Shown here: piece by piece, positions 42,337-51,418 of the stretch
Layout: each line of letters opens with the position of its first letter
How positions within the stretch are numbered: position 1 is the stretch's first letter
DNA from: Compostimonas suwonensis
GTDB lineage: Bacteria > Actinomycetota > Actinomycetes > Actinomycetales > Microbacteriaceae
Reading direction: 5' to 3'
Length of the DNA stretch: 64,000 bases
NCBI RefSeq assembly: GCF_002797855.1
Contig: NZ_PGFB01000007.1
Coordinates: 1-64,000, forward strand
The notes under the pieces: model-generated
Database searches by the model: none
Seen by the model: only the letters and a program-made list of their open reading frames with translations
Told to the model about the DNA's origin: nothing
Made by a program: the position numbers and the translations under genes

Positions 42337-43611
42337 ATGAAGACCTTCTATCCCGCCGCTCTCGCGGCAGCAGCCCTTATGGTGATCGGCGGTGCCGTCG
42401 CCGCGGCCCCGGCCTACGCGGCCGACAGCGCAGAGCCATCCGTGCTCGTCTTCTCGAAGACCGCCGCCTTCCGTCACACCGAATGCATCGCGAGCGGCAC
42501 CGCCGCGATCTCGGCCCTCGGCGAGGAGAACGGTTTCGCGGTCGACGCGACCGAGGACGCCTCGGTGTTCACCGACGACGCCCTCGCCGACTACGACGCG
42601 GTCGTGTTCCTCTGCACGACGGGCGACATCCTCGACGAGACCCAGCAGGGCGCGTTCGAGCGCTACATCCAGGCCGGCGGCGGATACCTCGGGGTGCACT
42701 CCGCCTCCGACACCGAGTACGACTGGCCGTGGTACGGCGAGCTCGTCGGCGCATACTTCCAAGACCACCCGCCGGCGCCCGGCTCCGGTGCGGCGCAGTT
42801 CCAGGAGGCGACCGTCAACGTCGAGGTGACGGACACACCCGCGACCGAGGGACTGCCGCAGCCGTGGATACGCACCGACGAGTGGTACAACTTCCAGACG
42901 AACCCCCGCGACGACGTGCGGGTGCTGCTCTCGCTCGACGAGTCGAGCTATCAGCCCGGCGGCTACACGGGTTCCACGGGAATGGGCGATCACCCGATCG
43001 CCTGGTGCCAGCCCTATGACGGCGGTCGTTCCGTCTACACCGCGCTCGGCCACTCCGGCTCGTTCTGGAGCGAGCCGCTCCTGCTGCAGCACATGCTCGG
43101 AAGCCTCGGGATGGCGGCCGGCTGGACGGACTTCGTGTGCAGCGAGCCCGTCACCGACGCCGATCTGACCGAGGACGCCCGAGGTGCCGTGACGGTTCCC
43201 GACTCCGTCGTGCAGGGCGAGTCGATCGTCGTGACCGTGGGCACCGAGCTGGCCGGTCAGACACTCGAGACGCAGCTCTTCTCCGAGGCCGTCCCGCTCG
43301 ATCGCTCGGTCGTCTCGGCCGAAGGAACTCTGACCGTGACGGTTCCGGCCGACACGGTGGTCGGCGAGCACAAGATCGCCGTGCTCCGCACCAACGGCAC
43401 CCTCGTCGGCTGGGACGGCATCGCGGTTCTCGCACCCGAGCCCGACGATGAGGTCGTCGTTCCCGTGGACGAGGTCGTTGCGGTCGACCCCGCGAAGAGG
43501 CTGCCGGCCACCGGGGCTCCGACCGACGGCCTGCTGGCTGCGGCCGGGCTGCTGCTCGGTCTCGGCATCGCGGCCGTGACCGCGATGAGCATCAGACGAC
43601 GACGCGCATAG
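42337..43611 (+). CDS. secreted ThuA-like domain protein anchored by LPXTG
   Basis: 424 residues. Signal peptide 1-28 with cleavage after AYA. The ThuA domain (about 35-265) has VLVFSKTAAFRHTECI, YDAVVFLCTTGDIL, GGGYLGVHSASDTEYDWPWY, DHPIAWC and GHSGSFW, as in trehalose-utilisation-type glutamine-amidotransferase-like folds often seen in sugar or glycan degradation. A beta domain follows (270-370), an acidic linker, and the sorting signal LPATG plus hydrophobic helix and RRRR tail, so it is wall-bound by a class A-like or housekeeping sortase. ATG 42337. Monocistronic, with two terminator hairpins after it. Substrate unknown. Confidence 0.88.
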   Translation: MKTFYPAALAAAALMVIGGAVAAAPAYAADSAEPSVLVFSKTAAFRHTECIASGTAAISALGEENGFAVDATEDASVFTDDALADYDAVVFLCTTGDILDETQQGAFERYIQAGGGYLGVHSASDTEYDWPWYGELVGAYFQDHPPAPGSGAAQFQEATVNVEVTDTPATEGLPQPWIRTDEWYNFQTNPRDDVRVLLSLDESSYQPGGYTGSTGMGDHPIAWCQPYDGGRSVYTALGHSGSFWSEPLLLQHMLGSLGMAAGWTDFVCSEPVTDADLTEDARGAVTVPDSVVQGESIVVTVGTELAGQTLETQLFSEAVPLDRSVVSAEGTLTVTVPADTVVGEHKIAVLRTNGTLVGWDGIAVLAPEPDDEVVVPVDEVVAVDPAKRLPATGAPTDGLLAAAGLLLGLGIAAVTAMSIRRRRA

Positions 43612-43626
43612 CCGAGTAGTCGAACG

Positions 43627-43689
43627 GATGGCGGTGCAGTCACCGCCATCGACCGAGGGGCGGGCGCCAGCGAGCGTTCCGCCCCTCGG
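43627..43689. terminator. two hairpins between convergent genes
   Basis: GATGGCGGTG / CACCGCCATC (43627-43650, four-base loop) and CCGAGGGGCGG / CCGCCCCTCGG (43653-43689). Both stems are perfect. They separate the ThuA-like gene from the convergent TetR gene and probably stop transcription from both sides. Confidence 0.7.
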
Positions 43690-43749
43690 CCGTGTCCGCA
43701 GACATCCTCGCCGGCCGCTCCCGACATCGGTCGACCTCGGCAGCCGCGG

Positions 43750-44331
43750 CTACGACACCTCGACGAAAATCCGGTCCGCGAAACGCGCCCACTCCCCCGC
43801 GAAGTCGATCGACGGGTCGCGCAGCCAGTTGAGCTGCAGGCCGTCCATAAAGGCGATCGTCTGAATCGCGAACGACTCGGGATTCGGATGCCAGGAACTC
43901 ACCAACGAGGCGACGATCGACACCGACTCGGCCAGGCGCGCGGCGAAGTACTCGCTTGCAGGATGGCTCGGATCGAGGGACTCGGCACCCAGGATCGTGT
44001 AGAGGCTGATGATGCCCCGCTGCTCGATGTTGTGCGCGACGATCGCATCGAGGGCCGCGCGCGCCTCGAGAGGCGACGCGTGGAGGTCGCGGGGAAAGCC
44101 GGTCACCGCCGCATCGACACGGTCACGATTGTCGAGCACCGCGACGAGGAGCTCTTCGCGGGAGGCGAAGTGGTGGAGCATCCCCGCAACCGTCATGCCG
44201 CACGAATCCGCGAACTGGGCGAGAGTGAGACCGCGATAGCCTCGTGCGGCGATGAGGGCGGTGGCGGCTTCGACGATCTCGTTTCGGCGCACGGCGCGTT
44301 CGAGCCGTCGGCGAGGTGACGATGGGGCCAT
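43750..44331 (-). CDS. TetR-family transcriptional regulator
   Basis: 193 residues. HTH about residues 12-57 (IVEAATALIAARGYRGLTLA, FADSCGMTVAGMLHHF, containing the recognition helix). The ligand domain resembles TetR_C_6-like regulators with HNIEQRGIISLYTILGAESL. ATG 44331 with GGAG three bases before; a longer GTG start at 44355 is in frame. The gene lies 95 bases downstream of the Gfo/Idh gene on the same strand, so it may belong to or sense the pathway of the four-gene oxidoreductase operon. No dyad was noted near its start. Confidence 0.82.
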   Translation of the reverse strand: MAPSSPRRRLERAVRRNEIVEAATALIAARGYRGLTLAQFADSCGMTVAGMLHHFASREELLVAVLDNRDRVDAAVTGFPRDLHASPLEARAALDAIVAHNIEQRGIISLYTILGAESLDPSHPASEYFAARLAESVSIVASLVSSWHPNPESFAIQTIAFMDGLQLNWLRDPSIDFAGEWARFADRIFVEVS

Positions 44332-44426
44332 GCTCCACTCTCTCACGGCCTTCACAACCCTCGCGGCTCGGTGACGAGGTTGACGAGGTTCGCTCTACCC
44401 GACGCTCGCGATCCGCGGTGACGAGC

Positions 44427-45587
44427 TCAGAACGAGGTCGCGAGCTCCACCCTCCGCCCCGTCGCGGCGGAGCGTTTGGCGGCGAGGATGATCTCGAGGG
44501 TGTGACGGGCGTGCTCGGCCGACAGCACGGGAGGCGCGCCGCTTACGAGGCAGTCGAGGAGATGCTGCACCAGGATGGCCCGCCGCACCGCCCGAATTCG
44601 ATCGACGTCTCGCCGATACCCCGGGCCGGTGGCATCCCGCCACTCGCCGTTCACCCCGTCGTCCGACACTCGGTAGAGCTGCAGAGCGGGCACCTCGGAG
44701 GCGACCCGATCATTGCCGAGCACGATCGTCCCCGCGTGACCGAAGATCTCGACGTCGGGTGAGGTCGCCGCCCGAAGGTTGAAGGTGCAATCGACCATCG
44801 CGAAAGCACCTCCGCCGAAGTCGAGCAGCAGCAGGGTGTTGTCGTCCGCCTCGACCGGCACGATCGAGCCCGCGAACGGGCCACCGGCCACCGTCCTGGT
44901 CTCCGAGGTGCGCCCGGACATCGCCATGACCGCCCGGGCTGGGCCCAGGATGCCGGTGATCTCCTGGATACCGTACGGCCCCATGTCCATCAGCGGTCCC
45001 GCATCCGCAGCATAGAACCACGAGGGGTCGGCGGGCCACGCCTGCCATGCGGGGCCGGCGTGCGAGCTGCGCACCCGCGCGAAGGCGACGGTGCCGATCG
45101 CGCCCTGTCTCACGAGCTCGCGGGCTCGGACGCGGGCCGGCTCGAGCATCCGCGGCGGCGAACAGACGATCATCACGCCTGCGGCGCGGGCTGTGTCGAT
45201 GAGCTCATCCGCTTCGGCGAGTGTGCTCGCGAGCGGCTTCTCCGAGATCAGGTGCTTGCCCGCTGAGAGGATCTTGAGCGATGTCTCCGCGTGTGCGGCG
45301 ATCGGTGTGATGTTCACGACCGCGTCGACCGTATCCGCCTCGAGCATCTCGTCGACCGAGCGGTAGACGTGGGGGATGCCGTACTCCGCGGCGAGCGCCC
45401 CGGTATGCGCGTCGCTCGGCGCGGCGATCGCGGTCAGCTCCGCGGCGCCCTGGAGGTGGTGAAACCCCGGCAGGATGCCCCAGTCGAAGCTCGCGATCAT
45501 ACCCGCGCCGAGCAGGCCGATCCGCAGGGGTCCGGCCTGGCGCGGCACATCCGCAGGAGGCGGCCCGGCGAGCGGAGGAGGAGTCAC
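44427..45587 (-). CDS. Gfo/Idh/MocA family oxidoreductase
   Basis: 386 residues. N-terminal Rossmann domain with IGLLGAGMIASFDWG (about 23-37), the EKPLA motif (LISEKPLASTLAEAD) carrying the conserved Lys, then a C-terminal alpha/beta domain with DAGPLMDMGPYGIQEITGIL. It would oxidise or reduce a sugar, inositol or sugar-acid derivative with NAD(P). GTG 45587 overlaps the ALDH stop (GTGA). Last gene of a four-gene operon. The specific substrate is not evident. Confidence 0.88.
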   Translation of the reverse strand: MTPPPLAGPPPADVPRQAGPLRIGLLGAGMIASFDWGILPGFHHLQGAAELTAIAAPSDAHTGALAAEYGIPHVYRSVDEMLEADTVDAVVNITPIAAHAETSLKILSAGKHLISEKPLASTLAEADELIDTARAAGVMIVCSPPRMLEPARVRARELVRQGAIGTVAFARVRSSHAGPAWQAWPADPSWFYAADAGPLMDMGPYGIQEITGILGPARAVMAMSGRTSETRTVAGGPFAGSIVPVEADDNTLLLLDFGGGAFAMVDCTFNLRAATSPDVEIFGHAGTIVLGNDRVASEVPALQLYRVSDDGVNGEWRDATGPGYRRDVDRIRAVRRAILVQHLLDCLVSGAPPVLSAEHARHTLEIILAAKRSAATGRRVELATSF

Positions 45588-47011
45588 GGAGCCAGTCCGA
45601 TGTACTTCTCCTCGAGGTATTCGAGGATTCCCTCCGAGCTTCCCTCGCGCCCGAGCCCGCTCTGCTTCGTGCCGCCGAACGGGGCGGCCGGATCGCTCAG
45701 CACTCCGCGGTTCACGGCGACCATTCCGGCATCCACTCGTAGCGCGACGCGCAGCGCCTCGTCTTCGCGACCGAAGACATAGCCGATGAGCCCGTAGATC
45801 GTGTCGTTGGCCATCCGCACCGCCTCGTCGACCGTGCTGAACCGCACGAGTGCGGAGACAGGACCGAAGATCTCGGTCTGATTGATCGTCGAGCCGTGCT
45901 CCACGTCGACGAGCACAGTCGCCGGGTAGAACGCGCCGCCGCCGATCCTCTCGCCGCCGAGGATGACGGTGGCACCCTCGGCGACAGCCGTCGTGACGAG
46001 GTCGGCGACCTTGTCACGCTCCTCGAGCGAGACAAGGGCGCCGAGAGTGTTGGCGCGATCGATCCCCGGCCCGACCGTGAACCGACCGAGCGCGACGGCG
46101 AGCTTCTCCGCGAACTCGTCGTGCAGCGAGTCGTGCACGTAGAAGCGGTTCGCCGCCGTGCAGGCCGAACCGCCGTTGCGCATCTTCGCGACGAGCGCGC
46201 CCTCGACGGCGAGGTCGACATCCGCTCCCTCGAGCACGAGGAACGGTGCATTGCCGCCCAGCTCCATCGAGGCGCTCACGACCGTGTCGGCCGCCTCGTG
46301 CAGCAGCACCCGGCCGACCTCGGTCGACCCCGTGAACGAGAGCTTGCGCACTGCGGGGTGTGCGATCATGGCGGCGACCGCGGGACCGGTGGGTACAGGG
46401 GTGACGAGATTCACGACGCCCCGCGGCGCACCCGCGCGCTCGAGCGCCCCGACAATGTACGCGGCGGTGAGCGGGGTCTCTCTCGCGGGCTTCAGCACCG
46501 TCGTGCATCCGGCGGCGAGCGCGGGTGCGATCTTCCGGGTGGCCATGGCGGCCGGGAAGTTCCACGGGGTCACGAGCACGGACACACCGATGGGCTGCCG
46601 GGTCACGACGATGCGCTTGTCGCCGCTGGGCGAGAGGCGGAAGTCTCCCCCGATGCGCACGGCCTCCTCCGAGAACCAACGGAAGAACTCCTTCGCATAG
46701 TCGGCCTCACCGAGCGCGTCGGAGAACGCCTTGCCGTTCTCGCGCACGATGATCTCGGCGAAGATCTCCCGTTCCTCGGTGAGGATCTCGTAGGCGCGGC
46801 GCAGCACCTCGCCCCGCACACGCGGCGGGGTTGCGGCCCACCCGTCGAAGGCGGCGTCGGCGGCCTCCACCGCGGCGAGGCAGTCGGCCTCGGTCGCGAT
46901 CGCGAATCGGGCGAGCTCGCTGCCGTCAGAGGGATCGAGCACTGGGAAGGTCGCACCGCCGGCGCCCGCGCGCCAGGTGCCGTCGATGTGGAGATCGGAG
47001 AGGTAGTCCAT
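45584..47011 (-). CDS. aldehyde dehydrogenase (succinate-semialdehyde dehydrogenase-like)
   Basis: 475 residues. NAD(P) site TPWNFPAAMATRKIAPALAA and SFTGSTEVG; catalytic Glu in MELGGNAPF; catalytic Cys in NGGSACTAANRFYV, where GSAC replaces the usual GQxC; C-terminal PFGGTKQSGLGREGS. It resembles GabD-type semialdehyde dehydrogenases. In this operon it could oxidise the aldehyde made by the Fe-dependent alcohol dehydrogenase. ATG 47011, ten bases after the upstream stop, with AAGGA before it. Confidence 0.9.
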   Translation of the reverse strand: MDYLSDLHIDGTWRAGAGGATFPVLDPSDGSELARFAIATEADCLAAVEAADAAFDGWAATPPRVRGEVLRRAYEILTEEREIFAEIIVRENGKAFSDALGEADYAKEFFRWFSEEAVRIGGDFRLSPSGDKRIVVTRQPIGVSVLVTPWNFPAAMATRKIAPALAAGCTTVLKPARETPLTAAYIVGALERAGAPRGVVNLVTPVPTGPAVAAMIAHPAVRKLSFTGSTEVGRVLLHEAADTVVSASMELGGNAPFLVLEGADVDLAVEGALVAKMRNGGSACTAANRFYVHDSLHDEFAEKLAVALGRFTVGPGIDRANTLGALVSLEERDKVADLVTTAVAEGATVILGGERIGGGAFYPATVLVDVEHGSTINQTEIFGPVSALVRFSTVDEAVRMANDTIYGLIGYVFGREDEALRVALRVDAGMVAVNRGVLSDPAAPFGGTKQSGLGREGSSEGILEYLEEKYIGLAP

Positions 47012-47021
47012 GGGATGGTCC

Positions 47022-48224
47022 TTAGCTGAGGGAGGAACGGTCGCCGGTGTAGGCGGCCTCGAGGATCGAGAGCAGGAGCTCTCGTGTCGGCGGGAGCGCC
47101 GCGTTGCCGGCGAGACGTGTCACGCCCCGGGCCAGCTCGGCGATCCGGGGCAGCTGGTCTCGGGTGATGCCGATGTCGGCCAGGGTGCGCGGGATGCCGA
47201 TGGTCGCGACGATCAGGGCGATCCTGTCGATCGCGGCCTGTGCATCCGCTCGGACGCCGAGTGCTTCGCCGATCTGAGCCAGCTGGGGTTCGCTCGCCAC
47301 CCGCAGCGCCTGCAGCACGTAGGGGAGCATCATGCCCGTGCCGACGCCGTGCGGGGTGTGCGTGATCGCGCCGATCGGGTACTGGAGTGCGTGGGAGAGG
47401 TGGGTGCCTCCGCTTCCGAACGCCATGCCGGCGAGCAGGCTGCCGTAAGCGCACTGCTCACGCGCCTCGACGTCGGAGCCGTCGGCGACCGCGCGGGGCA
47501 GCCAGCTGCCGAGAGCCCGCACGGCATCGAGTGCGAGCACCGAGCTCAGACGGTTGCGACCCACGAAGATCGGCAGCGTCGATCCCCACTCCGGCGCGCG
47601 CTCGGCGGCTGTGAACGATTCGACGGCGTGCACGAGGGCATCGATCCCGGACGCCGCGGTCACGGTCGGTGGGGCACCCACCGTGAGCTCCGGGTCGACG
47701 ATCGCCACCCTCGGAACGAGTGCTGCATCGGACACCCCGACCTTCAGTTCCCGCTCCGGATCGGAGACGACAGCGACGGGGGTGACCTCGGAGCCCGTGC
47801 CCGCGGTCGTGGGCACGGCGACGACAGGCAGGATCGGCGACGGCACCGCGTTCTCCCCGTAGTATCGCGACAGCGGGCCGGGGTGCACGAGCAGCAGCGA
47901 GACGAGCTTCGCGAGGTCGAGCGCGCTGCCGCCTCCGTAGCCGAGCACGACATCCGGGCCGAACCCGCGAGCGACGGCGACCGCTGCGTCGATGCCGTCG
48001 AGCGGCAGCTCCGGCACGACTCCCGTGTAGACGAAGGCGGTCACGCCCGCGGCGTCCAGACCGCTCAACGTCTCGGCGAAGGGCGCGGTTCCGGCGAGGA
48101 ACGGGTCGACGACCACGAAGGCACGGCGCCCGAAGCGGGCGACCGCGACCGGGATGCCGGCCCGTGCGCCCCGCCCGAACTGCACGGCCTCGGGCAGTCT
48201 CAGAACTCCGGTCGACTCGCTCAT
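47022..48224 (-). CDS. iron-containing alcohol dehydrogenase family protein
   Basis: 400 residues, group III ADH fold (also maleylacetate reductase). GYGGGSALDLAKLVSLL is the NAD-binding GGGS-x-x-D-x-x-K site; VPTTAGTGSEVTPVAV is conserved; metal ligands are seen in GIDALVHAVESF, HLSHALQYPIG and TPHGVGTG. It would oxidise an alcohol or reduce an aldehyde or maleylacetate. ATG 48224 has AGAGAGGAAG upstream and overlaps the Ldh gene stop (ATGA). Co-transcribed with Ldh, ALDH and Gfo/Idh genes. Confidence 0.88.
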   Translation of the reverse strand: MSESTGVLRLPEAVQFGRGARAGIPVAVARFGRRAFVVVDPFLAGTAPFAETLSGLDAAGVTAFVYTGVVPELPLDGIDAAVAVARGFGPDVVLGYGGGSALDLAKLVSLLLVHPGPLSRYYGENAVPSPILPVVAVPTTAGTGSEVTPVAVVSDPERELKVGVSDAALVPRVAIVDPELTVGAPPTVTAASGIDALVHAVESFTAAERAPEWGSTLPIFVGRNRLSSVLALDAVRALGSWLPRAVADGSDVEAREQCAYGSLLAGMAFGSGGTHLSHALQYPIGAITHTPHGVGTGMMLPYVLQALRVASEPQLAQIGEALGVRADAQAAIDRIALIVATIGIPRTLADIGITRDQLPRIAELARGVTRLAGNAALPPTRELLLSILEAAYTGDRSSLS

Positions 48225-49279
48225 GCGCTTCCTCTCTCCAACATCAGAATTCGCTGCCACAGCTCCGCCGAGATCGGCACGCCCTCGCGCAGATGGCGCT
48301 CGCGAACCTGGCGGGCCCGGTCTCCGGGAACGGAGACGGCGGGCACGCCACCGTCCTCGGCCGCCCGGCCGCTTCCCCGCACCACGTCGAGATACGCGGC
48401 GATCGCAGGCAGGCGGGGCTGCAGACCCAGCGCCTCGACCGAGATCGCGATGAACACATCGCCCTTCGTCGGCGGGTGCACGGTGTCGAGGGTTCCCATG
48501 ACGTCCGTTCCGAGAGAGCTTCCGCTGAGCAATGCCACGAGCGCCTCGAGGGCGATGCCGAGCGCATAGCCCTTTGCGCCTCCGAACGGCGAGATCGCGC
48601 CCGACACCGCGGCTGCGGCATCGGTGGTCTGCCGTCCGTCGGAGTCGACGGCCCAGCCGAGCGGGATCGCCTCGCCCCGGGCCGCATGGTCGATGATCTT
48701 GCCCATCGACACGGCGCCGGTCGACATGTCGAGCACGAGCGGTTCACCGCCGGTCGGCACCCCGATGCCGAGGGGGTTCGTGCCGACCATGGCTCTGATG
48801 CCGCCCCAGGGATGCACGAGTGCCTCACTGATGGTCGAGGCGATGCCGATGCATCCGGCGGCGCCCATACTCTCGACGTAGGGCGCGAGCATACCGACAT
48901 GGCCGGAGTTTCGGATCGAGGCGAGAGCGATGCCCTGAGTGCGAGCACGGTCGAGCACCATATCGACGGCCTTCCGGGCGACGACCGGACCGAAACCGCG
49001 CCGACCGTCGACGGCGAGTGCGCCTGGAGCGGTCCATTCGTGCTCAGCGTCGACGCCACTCACGATGAGGCCCGCTCGAAGGCGCTCGACGAGCACCGGC
49101 AGTCGCCGGACACCGTGAGAGGCGTGTCCGCGCAGATCGCCTTCGACCAGCATCTCCGCCTGCACTGCGGCATCCGTCGCTACCGCGCCCGCGGCGATGA
49201 GTACGTTCTCGATGACGGCACGCTCCTCCGAGGCGCTCACGCGCACCGTCGGCGATGCGCCGCTTGCGGGCGGGTTCAT
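48221..49279 (-). CDS. Ldh-family malate/L-lactate/ureidoglycolate-type dehydrogenase
   Basis: 352 residues. Of the YlbC/ComC/MdhII fold distinct from classical lactate dehydrogenases: GDLRGHASHGVRRLPVLVER (His-containing active site), SGHVGMLAPY, TNPLGIGVPTGGEPLVLDMS and GGAKGYALGIALE. It transfers hydride between NAD(P) and a 2-hydroxy acid. ATG 49279. First gene of the operon, divergent from an IclR gene with a 7-4-7 palindrome between. Together the operon suggests stepwise oxidation of a hydroxy-acid or polyol. Confidence 0.88.
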   Translation of the reverse strand: MNPPASGASPTVRVSASEERAVIENVLIAAGAVATDAAVQAEMLVEGDLRGHASHGVRRLPVLVERLRAGLIVSGVDAEHEWTAPGALAVDGRRGFGPVVARKAVDMVLDRARTQGIALASIRNSGHVGMLAPYVESMGAAGCIGIASTISEALVHPWGGIRAMVGTNPLGIGVPTGGEPLVLDMSTGAVSMGKIIDHAARGEAIPLGWAVDSDGRQTTDAAAAVSGAISPFGGAKGYALGIALEALVALLSGSSLGTDVMGTLDTVHPPTKGDVFIAISVEALGLQPRLPAIAAYLDVVRGSGRAAEDGGVPAVSVPGDRARQVRERHLREGVPISAELWQRILMLERGSA

Positions 49280-49293
49280 CGTGCGTCTTCGCT

Positions 49294-49311
49294 CAGCATG
49301 CGGTCATGCTG
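49294..49311. promoter_or_regulatory. palindrome between the Ldh operon and IclR
   Basis: CAGCATG-CGGT-CATGCTG, perfect arms of seven, in the 55-base divergent gap. Likely operator for the adjacent IclR regulator acting on both promoters; inferred from position. Confidence 0.45.
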
Positions 49312-49334
49312 CCAGGCCGTCTATGCTCGAGGCC

Positions 49335-50096
49335 ATGCCCCGTCCCATCCCGCAGGACAGTTACTCCTCGCTCCGGCGAGCCTTCGTGCTGCTCGACTCC
49401 TTCACAGCGGATCGCGACGAGCTCAGCATCCGCGAGCTCGCCCGGGTGAGCGGCGTGCCGCGCTCGACGACCCACCGCCTCGTACAGGAGCTGATGGAGT
49501 GGGGCGCGCTCGAACAGGGCCGCTCGGGAATGCGCCTGGGCGTAAAGCTCTTCGAGCTCGGCGCACGAGTGTCAAGTCCCGCGAGCCTTCGAGACGTGGC
49601 TCTGCCCTATGCCCACAATCTCAACGAGGTGACCAAGCTCACCGTGAACCTTGCGGTGCGCGAGGGCAGCGACATCGTCTACGTCGAGAAGATCTCCACA
49701 CGATCGTTGCGCGTTCCGCACTCGCGGCTGGGTGGACGCTTGAGCCTACACGCGACCGGGCTGGGCAAGGCCATCCTGGCATTCAGCGATGCGGCGACCG
49801 TGGGAGCGGTGCTCGAGGGCGAGCTTCCGGCGCTCACGCCGCGCACGATCAGCGATCCGCAGACCCTGCTCACCGAACTCGCGACGGTGCGCAGGCTGCG
49901 CATCGCCTACGACCTGGAGGAGTCTCAGCTGGGTCTCTTCTGCGTGGCGGCGCCGATCCTGTCGCCACGCGATGAGCCGATCGCCGCGATCTCGGTCACC
50001 GGAGCGAGAGCGCACTCGCAAGCGGAACTCTTCGCACCGGCCGTGCAGATGACGGCGCTGGCGATCGCGAGAGCGCTGCACGGCGGCCGGCACTGA
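49335..50096 (+). CDS. IclR-family transcriptional regulator (Ldh operon)
   Basis: 253 residues. Winged helix (about 10-70) with RELARVSGVPRSTTHRLVQE, then an effector domain with HNLNEVTKLTVNLAVREGSD, GRLSLHATGLGKAILAF and a C-terminal AAPILSPRDEPIAAISVTG. It probably senses an intermediate of the divergent oxidoreductase operon. ATG 49335 is chosen (GAGG four bases before); ATG 49323 is in frame and equally possible. Confidence 0.88.
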   Translation: MPRPIPQDSYSSLRRAFVLLDSFTADRDELSIRELARVSGVPRSTTHRLVQELMEWGALEQGRSGMRLGVKLFELGARVSSPASLRDVALPYAHNLNEVTKLTVNLAVREGSDIVYVEKISTRSLRVPHSRLGGRLSLHATGLGKAILAFSDAATVGAVLEGELPALTPRTISDPQTLLTELATVRRLRIAYDLEESQLGLFCVAAPILSPRDEPIAAISVTGARAHSQAELFAPAVQMTALAIARALHGGRH

Positions 50097-50177
50097 CTGC
50101 GGCCATCAAGTGCGGCTCGGATGCCCGCACACGCCGATATCGGAGGGATTCGGCCCGTGGCCACATCATGAAACTGC

Positions 50178-50189
50178 GTTAACGTTATC
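50178..50189. promoter_or_regulatory. LacI-type operator upstream of the lacI-family gene
   Basis: GTTAACGTTATC, one mismatch from the perfect palindrome GTTAACGTTAAC found at 51370. A TATCAT that could be a -10 overlaps it. Suggests autoregulation. Confidence 0.65.
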
Positions 50190-50218
50190 ATTGACGAACG
50201 ATCGATAGGGTGGCGAGC

Positions 50219-51250
50219 ATGAACGGGGCAACAGGACGCAGCACGCGCAGGGAGCCCGGGATCGCAGCGGTCGCCGAGGCCGCCGGCGTGTCATACATGA
50301 CCGTCTCGCGGGTCATCAACGGTCGCGAGGGAGTGGGAGACGCGACCCGGGAACGCATCCAGAAGATCATCGATGAGATCGGCTATCGCCCGAACGTCGT
50401 GGCGCGAGCCCTCCGTACCGGCCGGACGCATTCGATCGGGGTCGTGTGCTTCGCCACATCGTTCCACGGACCGGCGAGCCTGCTGTTCTCGGTCGAGCAG
50501 GCGGCCAGAGCGGCCGGATTCTCCGTGAACGTCGTGACCCTCAACGTGCTCGACGAGGAGAGCATCCAGCTCGCTCTCGCCGAACTGCGCGAGCTCGCGA
50601 TCGAGGCGATCATCGTCATCTCACCGCACCGCTCGACGGGAGCAGCCCTGCGGTCGATGCCCACCGATGTCCCCGTCGTCGCCATCTGGGGCCCGGAGGA
50701 GCTCGGAATGCCCGTGATGGGCATGGACCACGTGGATGCCGCCGCGCGCGCGACCAGGCATCTGCTCGACCTCGGGCACCCGACAGTGTGGCATGTCTCC
50801 GGTCCGGACGGCTGGACGGGAAGCGACCTGCGCGTGAGAGGCTGGCACGCGGCCCTCGCCGAGTCCGGTCGAGAGATCCCGCCGGTCTTCCAAGGCGACT
50901 GGCTCGCGACGAGCGGCTACGAGGCCGGGCAGCACATCCTCTCCCAGCCGGAGGTGAGCGCGGTCTTCCTGTCGAACGACCAGATGGCGCTCGGGTTCAT
51001 GGCCGCCGCACGCGAGCGGGGACGGCGGATCCCGGATGATCTCAGCGTGATCGGCTACGACGACGAGCCCGGCTCCGAGTTCTTCACACCGCCGCTCACG
51101 ACCGTGCATCAGGACTTCGCGTTCATCGGCCGTCGAGCCTTCGAGTTCACCCAGCACCTCATCGAATCCGGCACCCGGGTACCCGCCCAGGTGACAGCCC
51201 TGCCCGCCGAACTCGTCGTCCGATCGAGCACGGGGCCTTACGCGCACTGA
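50219..51250 (+). CDS. LacI-family transcriptional regulator
   Basis: 343 residues. N-terminal HTH (about 15-60) with IAAVAEAAGVSYMTVSRVIN, hinge helix YRPNVVARALRTGRT, and a PBP1-type effector domain ending with FTPPLTTVHQDFAFIGRRAF. It presumably represses its own gene and the enolase-transporter operon through GTTAACGTTAAC-like sites and is released by the imported compound. ATG 50219 is preferred over GTG 50210; spacing from AGGG supports it only weakly. Confidence 0.9.
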   Translation: MNGATGRSTRREPGIAAVAEAAGVSYMTVSRVINGREGVGDATRERIQKIIDEIGYRPNVVARALRTGRTHSIGVVCFATSFHGPASLLFSVEQAARAAGFSVNVVTLNVLDEESIQLALAELRELAIEAIIVISPHRSTGAALRSMPTDVPVVAIWGPEELGMPVMGMDHVDAAARATRHLLDLGHPTVWHVSGPDGWTGSDLRVRGWHAALAESGREIPPVFQGDWLATSGYEAGQHILSQPEVSAVFLSNDQMALGFMAAARERGRRIPDDLSVIGYDDEPGSEFFTPPLTTVHQDFAFIGRRAFEFTQHLIESGTRVPAQVTALPAELVVRSSTGPYAH

Positions 51251-51311
51251 GCCCAGAGCGCGTGATTCGATTCATCGCCGACACGGTGAACCTCAGCATG
51301 ACCACAGGAAC

Positions 51312-51381
51312 GATAACGTTAACGTAACAACAAAATATCCATGTGCGAAACGGTTGACACCGACCGAGAGTTAACGTTAAC
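51312..51381. promoter_or_regulatory. two LacI-type operators flanking the catabolic operon promoter
   Basis: GATAACGTTAAC at 51312-51323 and the perfect GTTAACGTTAAC at 51370-51381, 58 bases apart. A TTGACA (51354-51359) with TTAACT at 51377-51382 makes a promoter whose -10 is inside the second operator. Simple repression with possible looping is likely. Confidence 0.7.
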
Positions 51382-51418
51382 TGGTCCGCGTCACAGTTCC
51401 CTCAACGCGGAGGCATTC

